A stretch of DNA of 64,000 bases, from contig JAULJL010000021.1 of NCBI GenBank assembly GCA_030761205.1, positions 13,373,160 through 13,437,159 of the forward strand, given 5' to 3'. Source of the DNA: Fremontodendron californicum. Its lineage: Eukaryota > Streptophyta > Magnoliopsida > Malvales > Malvaceae. Below the pieces are notes generated by a model. That model was not told the DNA's origin, searched no databases, and saw only the letters and a list, made by a program, of their open reading frames with translations. Both the position numbers and the translations under genes were made by a program. This document shows, one piece after another, positions 32,124 through 43,895 of this stretch. How positions within the stretch are numbered: the stretch's first letter is position 1; each line of letters begins with the position of its first letter.

Positions 32124-32528
32124 CACAGTTGAAAAAATCGAATCAGAAGTCAAATCGATGTGACCTCCGATTTTTTATTTAACCAGTTGAATCGATTGGA
32201 CCGATTGATTTATTTAAATAAAAATTTTAAATATTTTAAAAATAATTTTAATGTTAAATAAATATTAAATATAATAAAAAATTCATAAAAATAAGCATTT
32301 AGCTTAGTGGTATGGTCTTTAGTTTAATTTTAAGAGGTTATAGGTTCAAATCTCATTACTTATAAAAAATCTTTATGAAAAAAATAAAAAACAAATATTT
32401 TCTCTATTTTTTATCGATTCAATAAGTCCCCGGTTCTTTATACAGCACCGGACCGGACAGGCTTCCGATCCGACCAATTGAATCGGTCCGATCGACCGAA
32501 CGATCCAGTTTGGTTTTTTCAATCATTG
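32124..32528. mobile_element. MITE with TTGAAAAAA ends carrying a SINE-like segment, only in unit B
   Basis: CACAGTTGAAAAAATCG at the left pairs imperfectly with GGTTTTTTCAATCATTG at the right, flanked by TTTGGTC at 32117-32123 and 32529-32535. Unit A is continuous (CGGTTTGATCTTAATTA near 14470). Arms are rich in CGATCC/GGATCG-like words, the middle is AT-rich and contains the tRNA-like segment listed separately. Confidence 0.75.
32303..32395 (+). mobile_element. tRNA-derived SINE fragment within a MITE
   Basis: TTAGCTTAGTGGTATGG matches an A box and GGTTCAAATCTC a B box 34 bases later, followed by A-rich sequence. It has no tRNA cloverleaf, so I read it as a SINE relic rather than a tRNA gene. 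Confidence 0.55.
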
Positions 32529-32696
32529 TTTGGTCTTGATTACTATTCATTTAATAAAAATATTTTTAATTTAAATTTAATTATAAATATATATATATAT
32601 ATATATTAATAAAAAAATAAATTTCTAACATTTTTTGAATAATACTATAAACTTTCAAATTTCACTCGAATCGAATGTGAACAAATAAAAAAAAAA

Positions 32697-32805
32697 AAAA
32701 ATTGCAAAAGGGATACGGATGGCAGCAACGAGTTTCCGTCACTGTACTGCTTCTAATGCTGACGATAACCGAGGAAAAGAGAAGAGAAAAACGAAAATAA
32801 GAAAA
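32697..32805. other. Conserved non-repetitive block upstream of PILS, copy B
   Basis: Counterpart of 14604-14705; nearly identical over GGCAGCAACGAGTTTCCG and GCTGACGATAACCGAGGA, and 2.2 kb upstream of the pseudogene's ATG. Confidence 0.35.
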
Positions 32806-33813
32806 TGGATAGAAAAAACTGTTTTTAAATATTTTTCTTATCTAAAATGGTTTTTATAAAAATAAAAAAAATAGATTTTAATGTTTAAAATATAAAAATT
32901 GTTATAAATTATTTTACAATATAAGATTTTTTTTTTATAAAATGTAAAATATTTTTTACAAATAGAAATGGTTTAATACGGATTAAGAATTTTAATTGTA
33001 TTTTTGTTTTTGTGTGTTTTCCTATTAGTTTCATTGTTGCCATTTAAACAAAATATCTTAGTGGCCTTATTTCATTATTTTAACAAAACCCAATTATTTC
33101 TATATTTATTTAATATTGATATTATATATCTTAATTAGGATTTGAAAGAAAAATCAAATTATTTCAATTTTTTACCATGTCAACTAGAGCCTAGAGGTAA
33201 TGGCACTTTTGGGGTTTTTAACTAAATATTCCTTTTCTATTTAAATGGTGGTATCGAAAACCAAAATAGAGTGGTAAAAAGTAATTTCCGGAATTTTTAA
33301 TTTAGTAGAATGATAAATTTGATCATTATTTTAATATATACGTAGAAAAACATTTTCAAATTCACATGTTAATGAAATAATATCATTCATTATCGGTAGA
33401 ATTTTTATATTTTATAAGCGAGATTATAATATGGTGACACATATTGTTTAGGTTATATTAAAAAAAATAAAAAATTTGAATATATGACAATCTTTTAACT
33501 TTATTTGTGAGGTTAAAAAATTTCATTATCAATATATAAAAAAACAAACTCGTTAGTATGAATAAGTTGTAAACTCTAACTAGTATTTGTTAAAATACTA
33601 AGTTTATAGATTAAAAAAATTACATAAAAATTAACAATTTTTTACACTTAAAATTTAATCTCGCAATCTCCACATATATGTATGCTACATGATTAATTAA
33701 TGTCTCATCTATACCAAATTTAGGAAAATAAAAGATGATTAATAAGGACCTAAGAGGAAGGAAATAGTACATGAGTAGCTAGGTTGTTCAGCTATAGCTA
33801 ACAAGAGCACAAG

Positions 33814-34078
33814 TAAACCTGCTCAAGGATAAGACAATTTGTCTGACCCGATAGGTTCGGTCTGAATTAGGTCGGATCTAGGTAAGAATATGATAATTCG
33901 AGTCAGTCCAGTCCGGTTTAAAATACTATTCATTAAATAAAAAAATTATTTAAATTTTATTATAAAATATATATAATATTAATATAAAAATATTTTTATA
34001 ATCTTTTTTAAACAATAAAACGAACATTCGAGCTGACATGAATCTGACTTGAAATGAGCTTGACTATGAATAGGTTTA
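33814..34078. mobile_element. hAT-like MITE, orthologue of 15731-16038
   Basis: TAAACCTGCTCAAGGATAAG to GACTATGAATAGGTTTA, flanked by GCACAAG and TCACAAG as in unit A. Slightly shorter and more eroded than the A copy. Confidence 0.7.
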
Positions 34079-35428
34079 ATCACAAGATTGCTAACAATCT
34101 TATAATTTGTTGACAAAATATTGAATTTTTAATTTTTGGCAATTTTAAATAAAAAATCACAAAATTAAAATGTAAAACTGAAATACATTAATTACTATAT
34201 TTGTTTAGGTACATCCATTTGCCAAAATGCCAACACAGTTCTTATTAATTAATTAGCCATATTCTTCATTTTGTGAAACCTTTTGCCAGGCTCAGAAGGG
34301 ACAGTCCTATCTCAAGCGTCAAGCCTTGTCCCCCCAACTTTTGAAAGCCTTTTATTTTTTGTTTGCTAACCTACTAATTAATTAATTTTTAAAGCCTTCT
34401 TTAATTACATTTTTCTCTTTTTCATAAAAGTGAATCCTCTATACTTTAAGTCATCATGTCCTAATTTGATTCTTAATGTTCAAAATTTTCAAAATAGTTT
34501 CTGGCTTGGAACGTGTCTTGTCATTATTTAGATTTGTTAATCTCTGTATTTGTATAATTGTATTTGTATTTTTTTATGTTATAATTGTATTTATGGTATT
34601 TTATATTTATATAAATTTTGACGTGTTAATAATTTATATTATATAAATTTTAATATGTTCGTGTATTCGTGTCATATTCGTATTTTTTTCATATCTTATC
34701 ATGTTTTTTATCATATTTTAATTTTTTTTTTTGGGTATCCTATAATTGTATCAATCCAATATTACAAAGTCTATTTACCTAGCTACCTAGCAAATACTTC
34801 TTATAATAACACTTTAAATTGTCCAGTTTTCAGTATTCATTTTTAACTTCAACTCAATCTCATAAAAAAGCCTCAGGTCTGAACTCTATTTACTTAAACA
34901 TTTGCAAAAGTTGTAATAATTATCTGTTTTTGGTGCTTATTAGAATAAATTTTGCTGCTAAAGAATTGAGAAATTATATAATTTCTTCTCCATTTTCAGG
35001 GAAAAAAAGGTAGTTTTGGCAAATGGGGTTTCTAAATCTGTTCATTGTAGCACTAATGCCAGTTCTGAAAGTAATATTGATAACTGGGGTTGGCTTGTTG
35101 GTTGCTTTGGATCGCATAAAGCTCTTGGGGCCAGAGGCAAACCACCATTTGAACAATGTAAAATACATATAAATCTATACCCATTTTTTTACTGTTGAAT
35201 TTATTTACTTAATAATTGATATTGCTAGATTTCTTCCAAGATCACTTAATTGCATATATTAAGATATTTTACTATTTTTTCTAGTTTTTTTCTTCTTCTT
35301 CTCATGTATAGATTGTATTCTATGTGCTAAGTCCTTCGTGGCCAGCAACTTAGCTGAATCTATTACTTTCAAAAGTTTCATTACATTGTTAGTTCCATTC
35401 CATTCCTTGTTTTAATCTTTATTTACTT

Positions 35429-35584
35429 TGGATTTAAATTGCGGTCGCATACGTATTTTCGATCGCGTTTATCGCGGTTGAAGACATAATAAATGCTACC
35501 GCGATCAATTGCAGTAGATATCGGTCGTGAATATCATAAAATAACAGCCGTAGAATCGTGTTGCGACCGCTATTTAAATCCCTT
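35429..35584 (+). mobile_element. Mutator-like MITE, orthologue of 17707-17893
   Basis: GATTTAAATTGCGGTCGCAT to GCGACCGCTATTTAAATCCC, in the same intron as in unit A and with the same right flank GTTAAATTACTTGTC. It is about 30 bases shorter inside. Confidence 0.8.
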
Positions 35585-35614
35585 GTTAAATTACTTGTCT
35601 CTGGATATACAGAT

Positions 35615-35672
35615 ATCAAAGATTTAAATAGCAATCGTAACGCGATGTTACAATCGTAGAATCGTAATACGA
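35615..35672 (-). mobile_element. Truncated Mutator-like MITE at the exon 3-8 deletion
   Basis: ATTTAAATAGCAATCGTAAC and following bases match the first part of 17927-18100, then the match stops. The next 30 bases (GGACGGATAACCCGATCC, then TTGAACAAGTCTAAC) resemble the right end of a TAGACCTG MITE. Confidence 0.65.
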
Positions 35673-36157
35673 GTTGGACGGATAACCCGATCCTTGAACA
35701 AGTCTAACTATAAACATGATGAATTTTGGCAAATTCAATCTCTTTGAATATAATCTTTGCATGCTTGATTAGATTAGAATGAAAATCAAAACGAGAATAG
35801 TCTTTTTGGTTTTCAATTCTTTATTAATTGGATCGATCCTTTGAATAGTCAAAACCAACATTGAATTTCTGCAATTTATTAAAAAAAAAGAGTTATATTA
35901 ATTAGAAGATTGTTGTTGCAGGTCTAAAAGGATCAGATGTGAGTCGAACTGTGATTATAGGGATTATAACAGTGAGGAACATATGCTTGCCTCTCTTGGG
36001 GATCGGTGTTGTTAAAGCTGCACGCCATCTCGGCTTTGTTGAATCAGATAATACATTATATCAGTTTCTTCTTATGCTTCAGTATGCTGTTCCACCTGCA
36101 ATGGCTATAGGTAATCACAAGCCTTCTACTTTATGTTTTACAATTTCACAAACTTAC

Positions 36158-36513
36158 ATAATGAATGCTATCCCAGCGTTTTCGGTTGAGGCACATTTAT
36201 TGCGGTTACGGACGTAATGAATGCTATCGATCATTTGTGATAAATATCAACCGTGAATATCGACGACAGAGGAAGCTGAAACAACAAAATAGTGACCATA
36301 ACCAAGAATTTAAATTGCGGTCGCAGACTTTTTTCGGTTGCGTCGCATTTATTGTGGTTGCTAACATAATAAATGTTACCGCGGTCAATTGCGATAAATA
36401 TCGACTGCGAAAGGAGTCGAAACCGCTAAATAACGGCCATAACGTTACGTTACGGCCGCTATTTAAATCTCTGACCGTAATATCGCGTTGCAACTGTTAT
36501 TAAGTCACTGCTT
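36158..36513 (+). mobile_element. Mutator-like MITE interrupted by a second copy of itself, only in unit B
   Basis: Unit A reads AACTTACAAGTTTGCATC at this place; B has the insertion between two CTTAC words. The outer copy (36158-36303 plus 36474-36513) is split inside its GACCRTAAC segment by an inner full-length copy. The open frames at 36165-36503 on both strands are artefacts. Confidence 0.75.
36304..36473 (+). mobile_element. Inner Mutator-like MITE, nested copy
   Basis: AAGAATTTAAATTGCGGTCG to ACGGCCGCTATTTAAATCTC, with good family termini. Flanks ACCATAACC and ACCGTAATA agree at 6 of 9 positions. Confidence 0.75.
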
Positions 36514-37082
36514 ACAAGTTTGCATCATCTAAACATCCCTCATCCAAAATCTAAGTTTTTGATTAACATTTTGTGACTTGCTATAGTAGACACAACAAGA
36601 AAAAATAATTAAAATATGATACAACACGAAAAAATAACACGAATACGACACAAATACATTAATGTGTCAAAATCTATATACCAAAAATTATTAATGTATC
36701 AAAATTTATATAAATGTATAACACCTTAAATATAATAATGATACGAAAAAATACACGAACACGATCAAATACATAAATTGTCAAGTCTACTTGCTAGGAT
36801 CCTGACTTGATTGTTTTAACAGCTTTCCACTGTAATTGAATTAACTGGATAAAAATGATGATGAGCCAAATTTAGCATAAATCTTTGAGCATGTATAATT
36901 TAGAAATGATCAAAATTTCAAGGTAAGACAATATTCAACAATATATTATATGTAGAATATTCCTTTCTACCATCTTACAAAATATTATCTTTTTTAAACA
37001 AAATTAAGTAAATAGTATTACAAATAGCACCCATAATGGCTAATTTAATTCGTCATTGTTAGTAGGGTGGTAAATTTGTATC

Positions 37083-37375
37083 TAGAGGTGTTTATGGGTA
37101 GGTGAGACCAAATCCGAAAAGTAAATAAATTTGCTTGCTCAAGCTTTGTCCAGGTTCAATCGGTTAAGTTCAGAAACCTATTTTACTATTTGAAATATAT
37201 TAAAATATTAATTTAATAATAATTTTTATATATTTTCATAATTAAATTTAAATAAAAATATTTTTAATTGATTAAAAAATAATTCATATCGACAAGAATT
37301 ATAAAAATTCTATCTCAAATCCAATTCAATTCCGATCGAACTCGCCCAACCTGTAAACAAATCTATCTTATCCTC
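37083..37375. mobile_element. hAT-like MITE, orthologue of 22470-22790
   Basis: TAGAGGTGTTTATGGGTAGG to CCTGTAAACAAATCTA with the AT-rich core. Same position in intron 9 as in unit A. Confidence 0.55.
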
Positions 37376-37509
37376 AAATTTAATTAAAATTATTGTACTG
37401 ACAAGAAAAACTCTGAAAATATGTAGTTTAAGATATAATATGTTAAAGCTAATGTTTCTCATCAACAATTTCATGACAAGAGTGAAATTTTAGTAGCTGG
37501 CATTTTGAT

Positions 37510-37617
37510 TAGATCTATTCATGGGTGGGACCGTGACCTGAAAAAATAAATTTCTTTATCCAGGTCCAGCCCAATATGGATCGGACGGGCTATCCGATCC
37601 TTGAGCATGTTTAATTT
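37510..37617. mobile_element. Short hAT-like MITE, orthologue of 23835-23946
   Basis: TAGATCTATTCATGGGTGGG to CTTGAGCATGTTTA, flanked by ATTTTGAT on both sides. Copy B of the internally deleted member. Confidence 0.65.
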
Positions 37618-38450
37618 TGATAAATAAATGTTTTTATTATATATATTCCTAATTAATTTGTTACTCTAATGAACTGTGGTAGGTACCGTGACCCAGTTTT
37701 TTCAGCTTGGTGAATGTGAAACTGCTGTGATTATGCTATGGACTTATGTTGTAGCCACACTCAGCCTCACACTTTGGTCAACCTTATTCATGTGGATTCT
37801 GGCTTGATTTTGTTGCCCAATCTTTTTACCTCTATTTCTTCTTTTACCACAGATAATTACCACAATTCCTGTATCATGGGAATACAAAAAACAAGGTTTT
37901 CCTCTAAATGGGATAGAATGTTTCTAGCTTTGTGCTTGTCAAGGTTTTGAGTTGAATTTTTACTAAGAGATTTGCTAATGAATGTCGTTAGAGTACTATT
38001 TAAGGAGTTAATATACTATGGGTTTTGCTAACGAGTACCCTTAGGGCACTATTAAGGTAAGTTAATATACAATTTATAGTAATAACATTGTATTAAATGT
38101 CAAAGTTGACAATTTTATTCATCATTTCAATACATTGATTGAAGATATTACTATATTTAGTAACCTTAAAAAGTACCCTTAGGGTACTTAGCAAAATCCA
38201 TATATTACTTATAGCAATAGCATTGTATTAAATGCAAAATTTGACAACTTTAATTATCATTTTTAATGCATTGATTGAAGATATTATTATATTTAGTAAC
38301 CTTAAAAAGTGTACTTAAGACACTCGATAGCAAAATCTTTTAACTAAATATTTCTATAGTTTGAACAATTTATTTTTAATGACAAGTTATTCTTAAGGGT
38401 CAGGTGGATACCTATGTTACTCGAATTCGAAAGTAAGTATTGAATATAGG

Positions 38451-38860
38451 TACGTGGCCAATTTAAATATTTTATCTTTGAAATATTAATTAAATTGATC
38501 AAATTTATAAATAAAAGTTCTATTTTCATTAAAAGATTTTATTATTGCTTCTGTTTTTAAATTATCATTATAAATATTTTTCTATTATAAATATTAATTA
38601 GAAAGATTTATTCAATTTGTATATAAAAAATTTAGTTGCATCAGATGATTGCCATTAAAACATTTTCTGTTATAAATACTAGTTTTAAGCTCGTGCATTG
38701 CATGGATAATAATTATATATAAAAAATTAATTATAATATATTTATAAATTTTATATAAATAAAAAATTTGTGCATAAATAATACATACAAATACACATTT
38801 TTTAATTTCAAATGAAATAATCACTCTTGACACAATTATGTTTTACTTTTCAAGATATGT
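38451..38860. other. AT-rich spacer, nothing recognised
   Basis: About 410 bases between the end of unit B homology and the first base of the next LTR. No gene, repeat or inverted ends seen. The last five bases, TATGT, would be one copy of a target duplication of the element at 38861. Confidence 0.5.
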
Positions 38861-41522
38861 TGTCATAACGGTTTTTCGACCGTTAGACGATTTAAAAAAA
38901 AAAAAAAACAAAATGGAGTCGCCATCAATCTTTTTTGCTTAGGTGTGATTGGCCATCTATTGAAACTAGTTTTAGTAAAATATTTTAAAATTAATTAAAA
39001 CATTTTAAAACCAATTTCGAAGTTTGCGTTTTAAACCGGAGAGAAAACAAAATCAGGTTCGGGAGTCGGTTACGTGCGGGGACGGATTAGCACTCCCGCG
39101 ATGCCCGTTTAGAAAACGGTACCATTTAATCATGTGTTATCTTAAATCTCGATTTAATGGACTTGACATCGGTATTTAAAAATAATTCTCTTTTTATTCT
39201 TATTTTTATTTATTTTCCAAAACATGTTTATTCTTTTTTTTTTATATATAGAATTTTCATTATTTTTTTGAAAAAATGAAAGTGAACATAAATCTATTAG
39301 CGAGAATACTCATTAAATATTCCCAACACTCTTTGTGGTATTTAACGAGATCCTCTCACCTCAAGATATCTTAGAAATCACAACTGTGATATCCTTCGAA
39401 TTCCGTCGTTGGCAATCTACACCCATTTTTTTTATGCATATGATGCGAATATTTAAACATAGAATGCACACGATTAAACATATAAGACATAAGATTAAAT
39501 ACATAATTATACGATTAAACATACGAATCATAATATTAAAAAAACGAGCATAGTAAAATATCGAGCACATAAACATTCATTATTTATTCATCTTTATTTT
39601 GATTATTTCCATTTTTGAGTGAAAATGAATTTTTTGTATCAAGCATATCGCTAAATATTCCCACCACTCGTGGTGATATTAATGAGATTCTCTCACCTCG
39701 GGATCTCTTAGGAATCACAACTCTGACGTCCTTCGAATTCCGTCGTCGACAAATCCGTGTTCACCTCTTTTTTTTTTTTTGTACGAATGCACGTGATGCA
39801 ACAAAAAGAAATGCAAAGTGAGTGAAATTTATTTATCTTGAAAGTTCACTTCTTATTAGTTCAGTACAAGCCTGATTTTTTATATTTTTATCTATTATTA
39901 TTTATTTACTTATTATTATTATTTTGTCTTTAGGAAAATACTCGTATCTTAAATGATTATCTATGTTAAAGTTTACACAAAACTAATTCTTAGAATGCTA
40001 ATTTAACTTACTTTGAGAATAACAATTTTTTAGAGTTTCTTTTTTTTAGCAAAAATAACCAATTTAATATATTTATTTATACTATTTTTTATAATAATTT
40101 TTTTCTTTGTTTAAATCTTAAAAGCATTTTGTTTTCATGTAATAATAAAAAGAAATATTAATTAAAAATGAGGGTTGCATAAATAAAATAAAACAAATAA
40201 GAAAAATAAAATTAAAATTAAAATAAAATAAAATGAAATGAAATGAAATGAAATGAAATGAATGAATGAATGAATATACCAATGTTTTTGGGCTTAACCC
40301 AATAAAAAAGACACCTGGGCCCAGGGGCAAGCAGTGTGGGTTGGTATGCCTGGGTTAGTTTGGATGAAAGGGGGTAGGGTCGGAGCTTGGGCACGGGTCG
40401 GGTCTGGCCTTTCTTCTTCCTTTTTTTTTGGACTGGGTTACACTTGGGTCGGTTCCATATGCGGGTCGCCTTGACCCGCTTAATTTTTTTCCTTTCCCTA
40501 AAATGGCACTATTTTGGGTGCCTTTATAAGCCTTCTTTTTTTTTTTTTTTTTCACTTTTCCTTTCTCCTATCTCTCATCCCTTCCGAAATCCTCTCTCTC
40601 TCTCCAGTTCTTCAGCCACTAAGCCAAAAACCCAAGAAAAACCCAGAATTCAGCCAGCCATCATCGTCCACTGTCGTACCAAAAACTCACACCCCAACTT
40701 GTTTTGACCCCCTCTTTCCAGATCTAGCCTTCATTTTCCCCGAAACTTGGCCTAAATCACTAGATCTAGGTTTTTTTAAAAAGATATCAAACTTTTTTTT
40801 TGTTTTGTTTTGGATAGTGTTGTAGTTTTTGTTTTGGGGTTACGAGGGGTTGCTCATCTTTTGAAGGGGAGTCGAATGGGGGTTTCGATCCGAGAGCCCC
40901 TTTTTTGTTTCTGGGTTTGGTTGTTTTTTGTGATTTCGGACTCTCATTTTTTGTCTATCTCTTTCTGTATGAAAAAAGGGCTTGGCTTTGGGGATTGATG
41001 CCTGTGTGGTTGCTGGGATCTGATTTTTGTGAGGCTCCTTCTTCTTTTGAAAGAGCCTGGTTCCCAGAACCCTAGGATTTTGGGTTCTGGGTCCTCGAAT
41101 TTGGGGGTGCAGTTGTTGCTTGCAAGCAACCAAGCTGCCTAGGTGCTAGGGTGGTGGTGTGCAAGGTTTGGTTTTGGGGATGCTGCCATGGTGGTGGCGT
41201 GTAGTGGTGGTTCAGGTGGCAAAGGGAGGTCGGTTGCTGCAAGGGCTAGGGTTAGGGGCTGGCGGCTACTTTCAGGGGGCTAGGGTTTGCTGAGTTGGGG
41301 GGTATTGGAAATGGACCTGCTAGGTAGCAGGCCTGGTGGCCTGGCTGTCTGAGTGGGCCTGCTAGGCCATCTGGCCCTAGATGAGGGCCTTGTGTTGGGC
41401 CTGGCCAGTAGATTGGGCCAGCAGGCCTAGGTGGTCTGCTGGGTTCTGCTTTGGGCCCGTAGATGGCCCGAGTCGAATTCGGATTCGACTCGAACTAAAA
41501 ACGGTTGCTACAGCTGCCTCTC
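38861..41522 (-). mobile_element. 3' LTR of a Tat/Ogre-like retrotransposon
   Basis: Runs TGTCATAACG...GGTTGCTACA on the + strand (sense TGTAGCAACC...CGTTATGACA), 2662 bp. It is the family of the solo LTRs at 27401 and 56219. The pol genes to its right are on the - strand, and the bases at 41523-41535 form a purine tract on that strand, so this is the 3' LTR. It contains GGTGGCTCC-related and GTGCTAATCC motifs (inverted) near 38925 and 39085. Open frames within (39335-41635 on both strands) are LTR artefacts. Confidence 0.85.
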
Positions 41523-41535
41523 TTTGCACATTGCT
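41523..41535 (-). promoter_or_regulatory. Polypurine tract for plus-strand priming
   Basis: On the - strand GCAAAGAGAGGCAGC abuts the LTR start TGTAGCAACC. A purine-rich tract directly upstream of the 3' LTR is the normal primer for second-strand synthesis in LTR retrotransposons. Confidence 0.65.
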
Positions 41536-41607
41536 GAGAAACAAGAATAGGGCAAAGACACGAGCAACATTTTTTTCTGGGATTATGTATGCGCGTTCTG
41601 AAAAGGC

Positions 41608-42282
41608 TTTCTCCATCGGAGGTTTTATCATTTGAAAAATAAACTACCCCTCTCATCAGAGGCTCTACCATTTGGAAAATAAATTGCTCCTCTCATCAGA
41701 GGCCTTATCACTTGAAAAATAAAATGCTCCTCTCATCAGAGGCTCTATCACTTGAAAAATAAATTGCTCATCTCATCAGAGGCTCTATCACTTGGAAAAT
41801 GAATTGCTCCTTTCATTAGAGGCTCTATCACTTGGAAAATAGATTTCTCCTCTTATCAGAGGCTCTATCACTTGAAAAATAAAACGCTCCTCTCATTAGA
41901 GGGTATATCACTTTAAAAATAAATTGCTCCTCTCATCAAAGGCTCTATCACTTGGAAAATAGATTGCTCCTTTCATCAGAGGCTCTATCACTTGAAAAAT
42001 AAAATACTCCACCCATCAGAGACTCTATCACTTGAAAAATAAATTACTCCTCTCATCAGAGGCTCTATCACTTGGAGAATAGATTGCTCCTCTCATCAGA
42101 GGCTCTATCACTTGAAAAATATATTGCTCCTCTAATCAGAGGCTCTATCACTTGAAAAATAGATTGCTCCTCTCATTAGAGTCTCTATCATGTGAAAAAT
42201 AAATTTCTCCTCTCATCAGAGGCTCTATCACTTGAAAAATAAATTGCTCCTCTCATCAGAGGCTCTATCACTTGAAAAAAAA
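41608..42282 (-). repeat. 40-bp tandem array in the retrotransposon 3' UTR, about 17 units
   Basis: The + strand unit is CTCCTCTCATCAGAGGCTCT followed by ATCACTTGAAAAATAAATTG, with spot variation. The embedded CCTCTCATCAGAGG is a near-perfect palindrome, so each unit could form a hairpin. It lies between the integrase end and the polypurine tract, where Ogre/Tat elements are known to carry variable tandem repeats. 42283-43422 holds no gene that I recognise. Confidence 0.9.
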
Positions 42283-43422
42283 TGATACCTTTCCTCTAGT
42301 TATCATGTTGGCTTTCACTTTCCCGCCATAGTCGATTTCCATTTTTCTTTGTCCACCTACCATTCATATACTTTTGCAACATGATAATTCCTAATTATTT
42401 GCAATGTCATGGCAATGCAATGCATGTTTATGATAATGGAATGCATAACTTAAAGCTCGAATCATGACTTGATGCCCCTGTGTGTATTTTATCAATCAGT
42501 GGTTCTCCCGAAGCTTGACCTGATTAAGCATTCTTATCCTGTTCTTTATAAACCCTTTTTTTTTTCCTATTTTCTCAATTCCCTCTCTTCTCCCTCTTCA
42601 AGTTGGCTAGCTGTCTGCAACTTACTTCCTTATGATCCTTTCTTGGTAGGGGTCAATGGTTTGCACATTTTCCTTAAAATAACTTCTCACATCAACCATT
42701 ATTTCAATTTTTTTTTTTTTTACTTCCAGAGGGTATAAATAAATCAATATCTCATACTGCCCCATTATCTTCTCATTATCTCTTTCTCTCTTTCTTATTT
42801 TTCAATTCTCAAATTTCTCTAGAGTAATCGTGAAAGCTCTGTTTATGCAGTGTTCATTTATTTATCATTATTCAAATTTCATGCCAACATAATGTATTAT
42901 TTAAAGAAAATTTCAAAGAAATAAAGATAACTCAATGACAAAACTTTATGAATTGGGATAAGTATTTTCATTTTAGCGAAAAAGAAACATATTGGCATTA
43001 ATCAAAAAGGAAAGAAAGAAAGAATAGGGATAGACCCCTCCATAATGAATACTCAAACGAACTCAATCGATCTAATCCATATTTCTCTTTCGAGAAAGAA
43101 TATCCATCAATGTCCTTGACTCTTCCGAGAGCGTCAAACCATGAATTAGCCTCCCTGTCTTGTACAAATCATGTCGCATTTTGCTGCTCGCTCAAATTTT
43201 CTATCATACCTTAATCCTTTGCCCCACGCAATTACTTCAGACGGGTTATTGCCTATTGCCCCAACTCTTGTTTATCCTTCACCTAGGCCGCCTTTTAGGG
43301 TTTTCGATCTAGATCCTTCCTTTGATTCGAATCGCCATTTCAGGTTTTCAGTCTAAACCTCTTTTTTTTTTCTTTTTTGACTCAAACCGTCCTATCGGGT
43401 TTTTAGTTTGAGTTTTTTTTTT

Positions 43423-43752
43423 TTATGCATAATATTTCTTCACTGCATCGGCGCCGTTCATTTCGGCTAAAATCATTGCCCCTCCTGAAAATACTCTTTT
43501 CACCACGTACGGACCTTCCCAATTCGGTGCCCATTTTCCCTTTGGATCTTGCTGATTAGGAAAGATCTTCTTCAAAACCAAATCACCTTCTCGGAACTCT
43601 CTTGGGCGAACCTTTTTATTATGTGCCCTCATCATCTTTCTTTGGTATAACTGGCCATGACACAGTGCTGTCATCCTTTTTTCCTCTATCAAATTAAGTT
43701 GCTTATAGCAGGCTCGAACCCATTCTGCTTCTTCCAGCTCGACTTCCATCAA
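43423..43752 (-). pseudogene. Integrase C-terminal domain, Tat/Ogre-like
   Basis: The 109-residue frame contains AEWVRACYKQLNLIEEKRM, then FREGDLVLKKIF and KWAPNWEGPYVV, the GPY/F-type module of Ty3-gypsy integrases. It ends ...DAVKKYYA and a stop. It is separated from the catalytic part (43896-44870) by a stop after DKY and degenerate sequence, so the polyprotein is broken here. Confidence 0.85.
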
Positions 43753-43895
43753 AATTCATAAAAAGAGGGGATCTCAACCTCAATTGGCAAAACAGCTTCC
43801 ATCCCGTACACCAGGAAATAAGGAGTAGTCCCCGTAAAAGTATGCACCAATGTTCTATAAGCATGCAGAGCAAATGGTAGTTTCTCGTGCCAATC

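Larger units (their letters stand above)
35023..37807 (+). pseudogene. PILS pseudogene, exons 1, 2, 9 and 10 only
   Basis: Exon 1 (35023-35157) matches the intact copy with a few replacements (for example Ile to Met, Gly to Arg). Exon 2 begins after TGTATAG at about 35312 but lacks 4 bases after AAGTCCT, which shifts the frame into a stop. Exons 3-8 are absent: the sequence jumps from a truncated MITE (35615-35672) through a MITE end to intron 8 at about 35705. Exon 9 (35922-36110) and exon 10 (37683-37807) are open with intact splice borders. With six of ten exons gone, no carrier can be made. The two 3' exons remain uninterrupted, so the decay is fairly recent or the exons diverge slowly. 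Confidence 0.9.
25760..38450 (+). repeat. Segmental duplication unit B (PILS pseudogene)
   Basis: Aligns with unit A from about 11585 to 24400. Differences are discrete: a solo LTR (27401-30339), insertions at 31572-31966 and 32124-32528, loss of exons 3-8, and missing MITEs that are present only in A. The 25800-27395 part is AT-rich flank homologous to A 11640-13690 and C 62060 onward, with an ATT microsatellite at about 27061-27092. Confidence 0.85.

Noticed and set aside
32303..32395. Possible tRNA gene
   Set aside because: Pol III A- and B-box matches are present, but no acceptor stem or anticodon arm can be drawn; a SINE relic explains it better.
35939..36217. A separate small gene encoding the exon 9 peptide
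   Set aside because: It is exon 9 of the PILS pseudogene read through its donor site into the intron.
41608..42282. Regular 40-bp array resembling a CRISPR array
   Set aside because: There is no repeat-spacer alternation: the whole 40-bp unit repeats. It lies in the 3' UTR of a plant retrotransposon and no cas genes are near.
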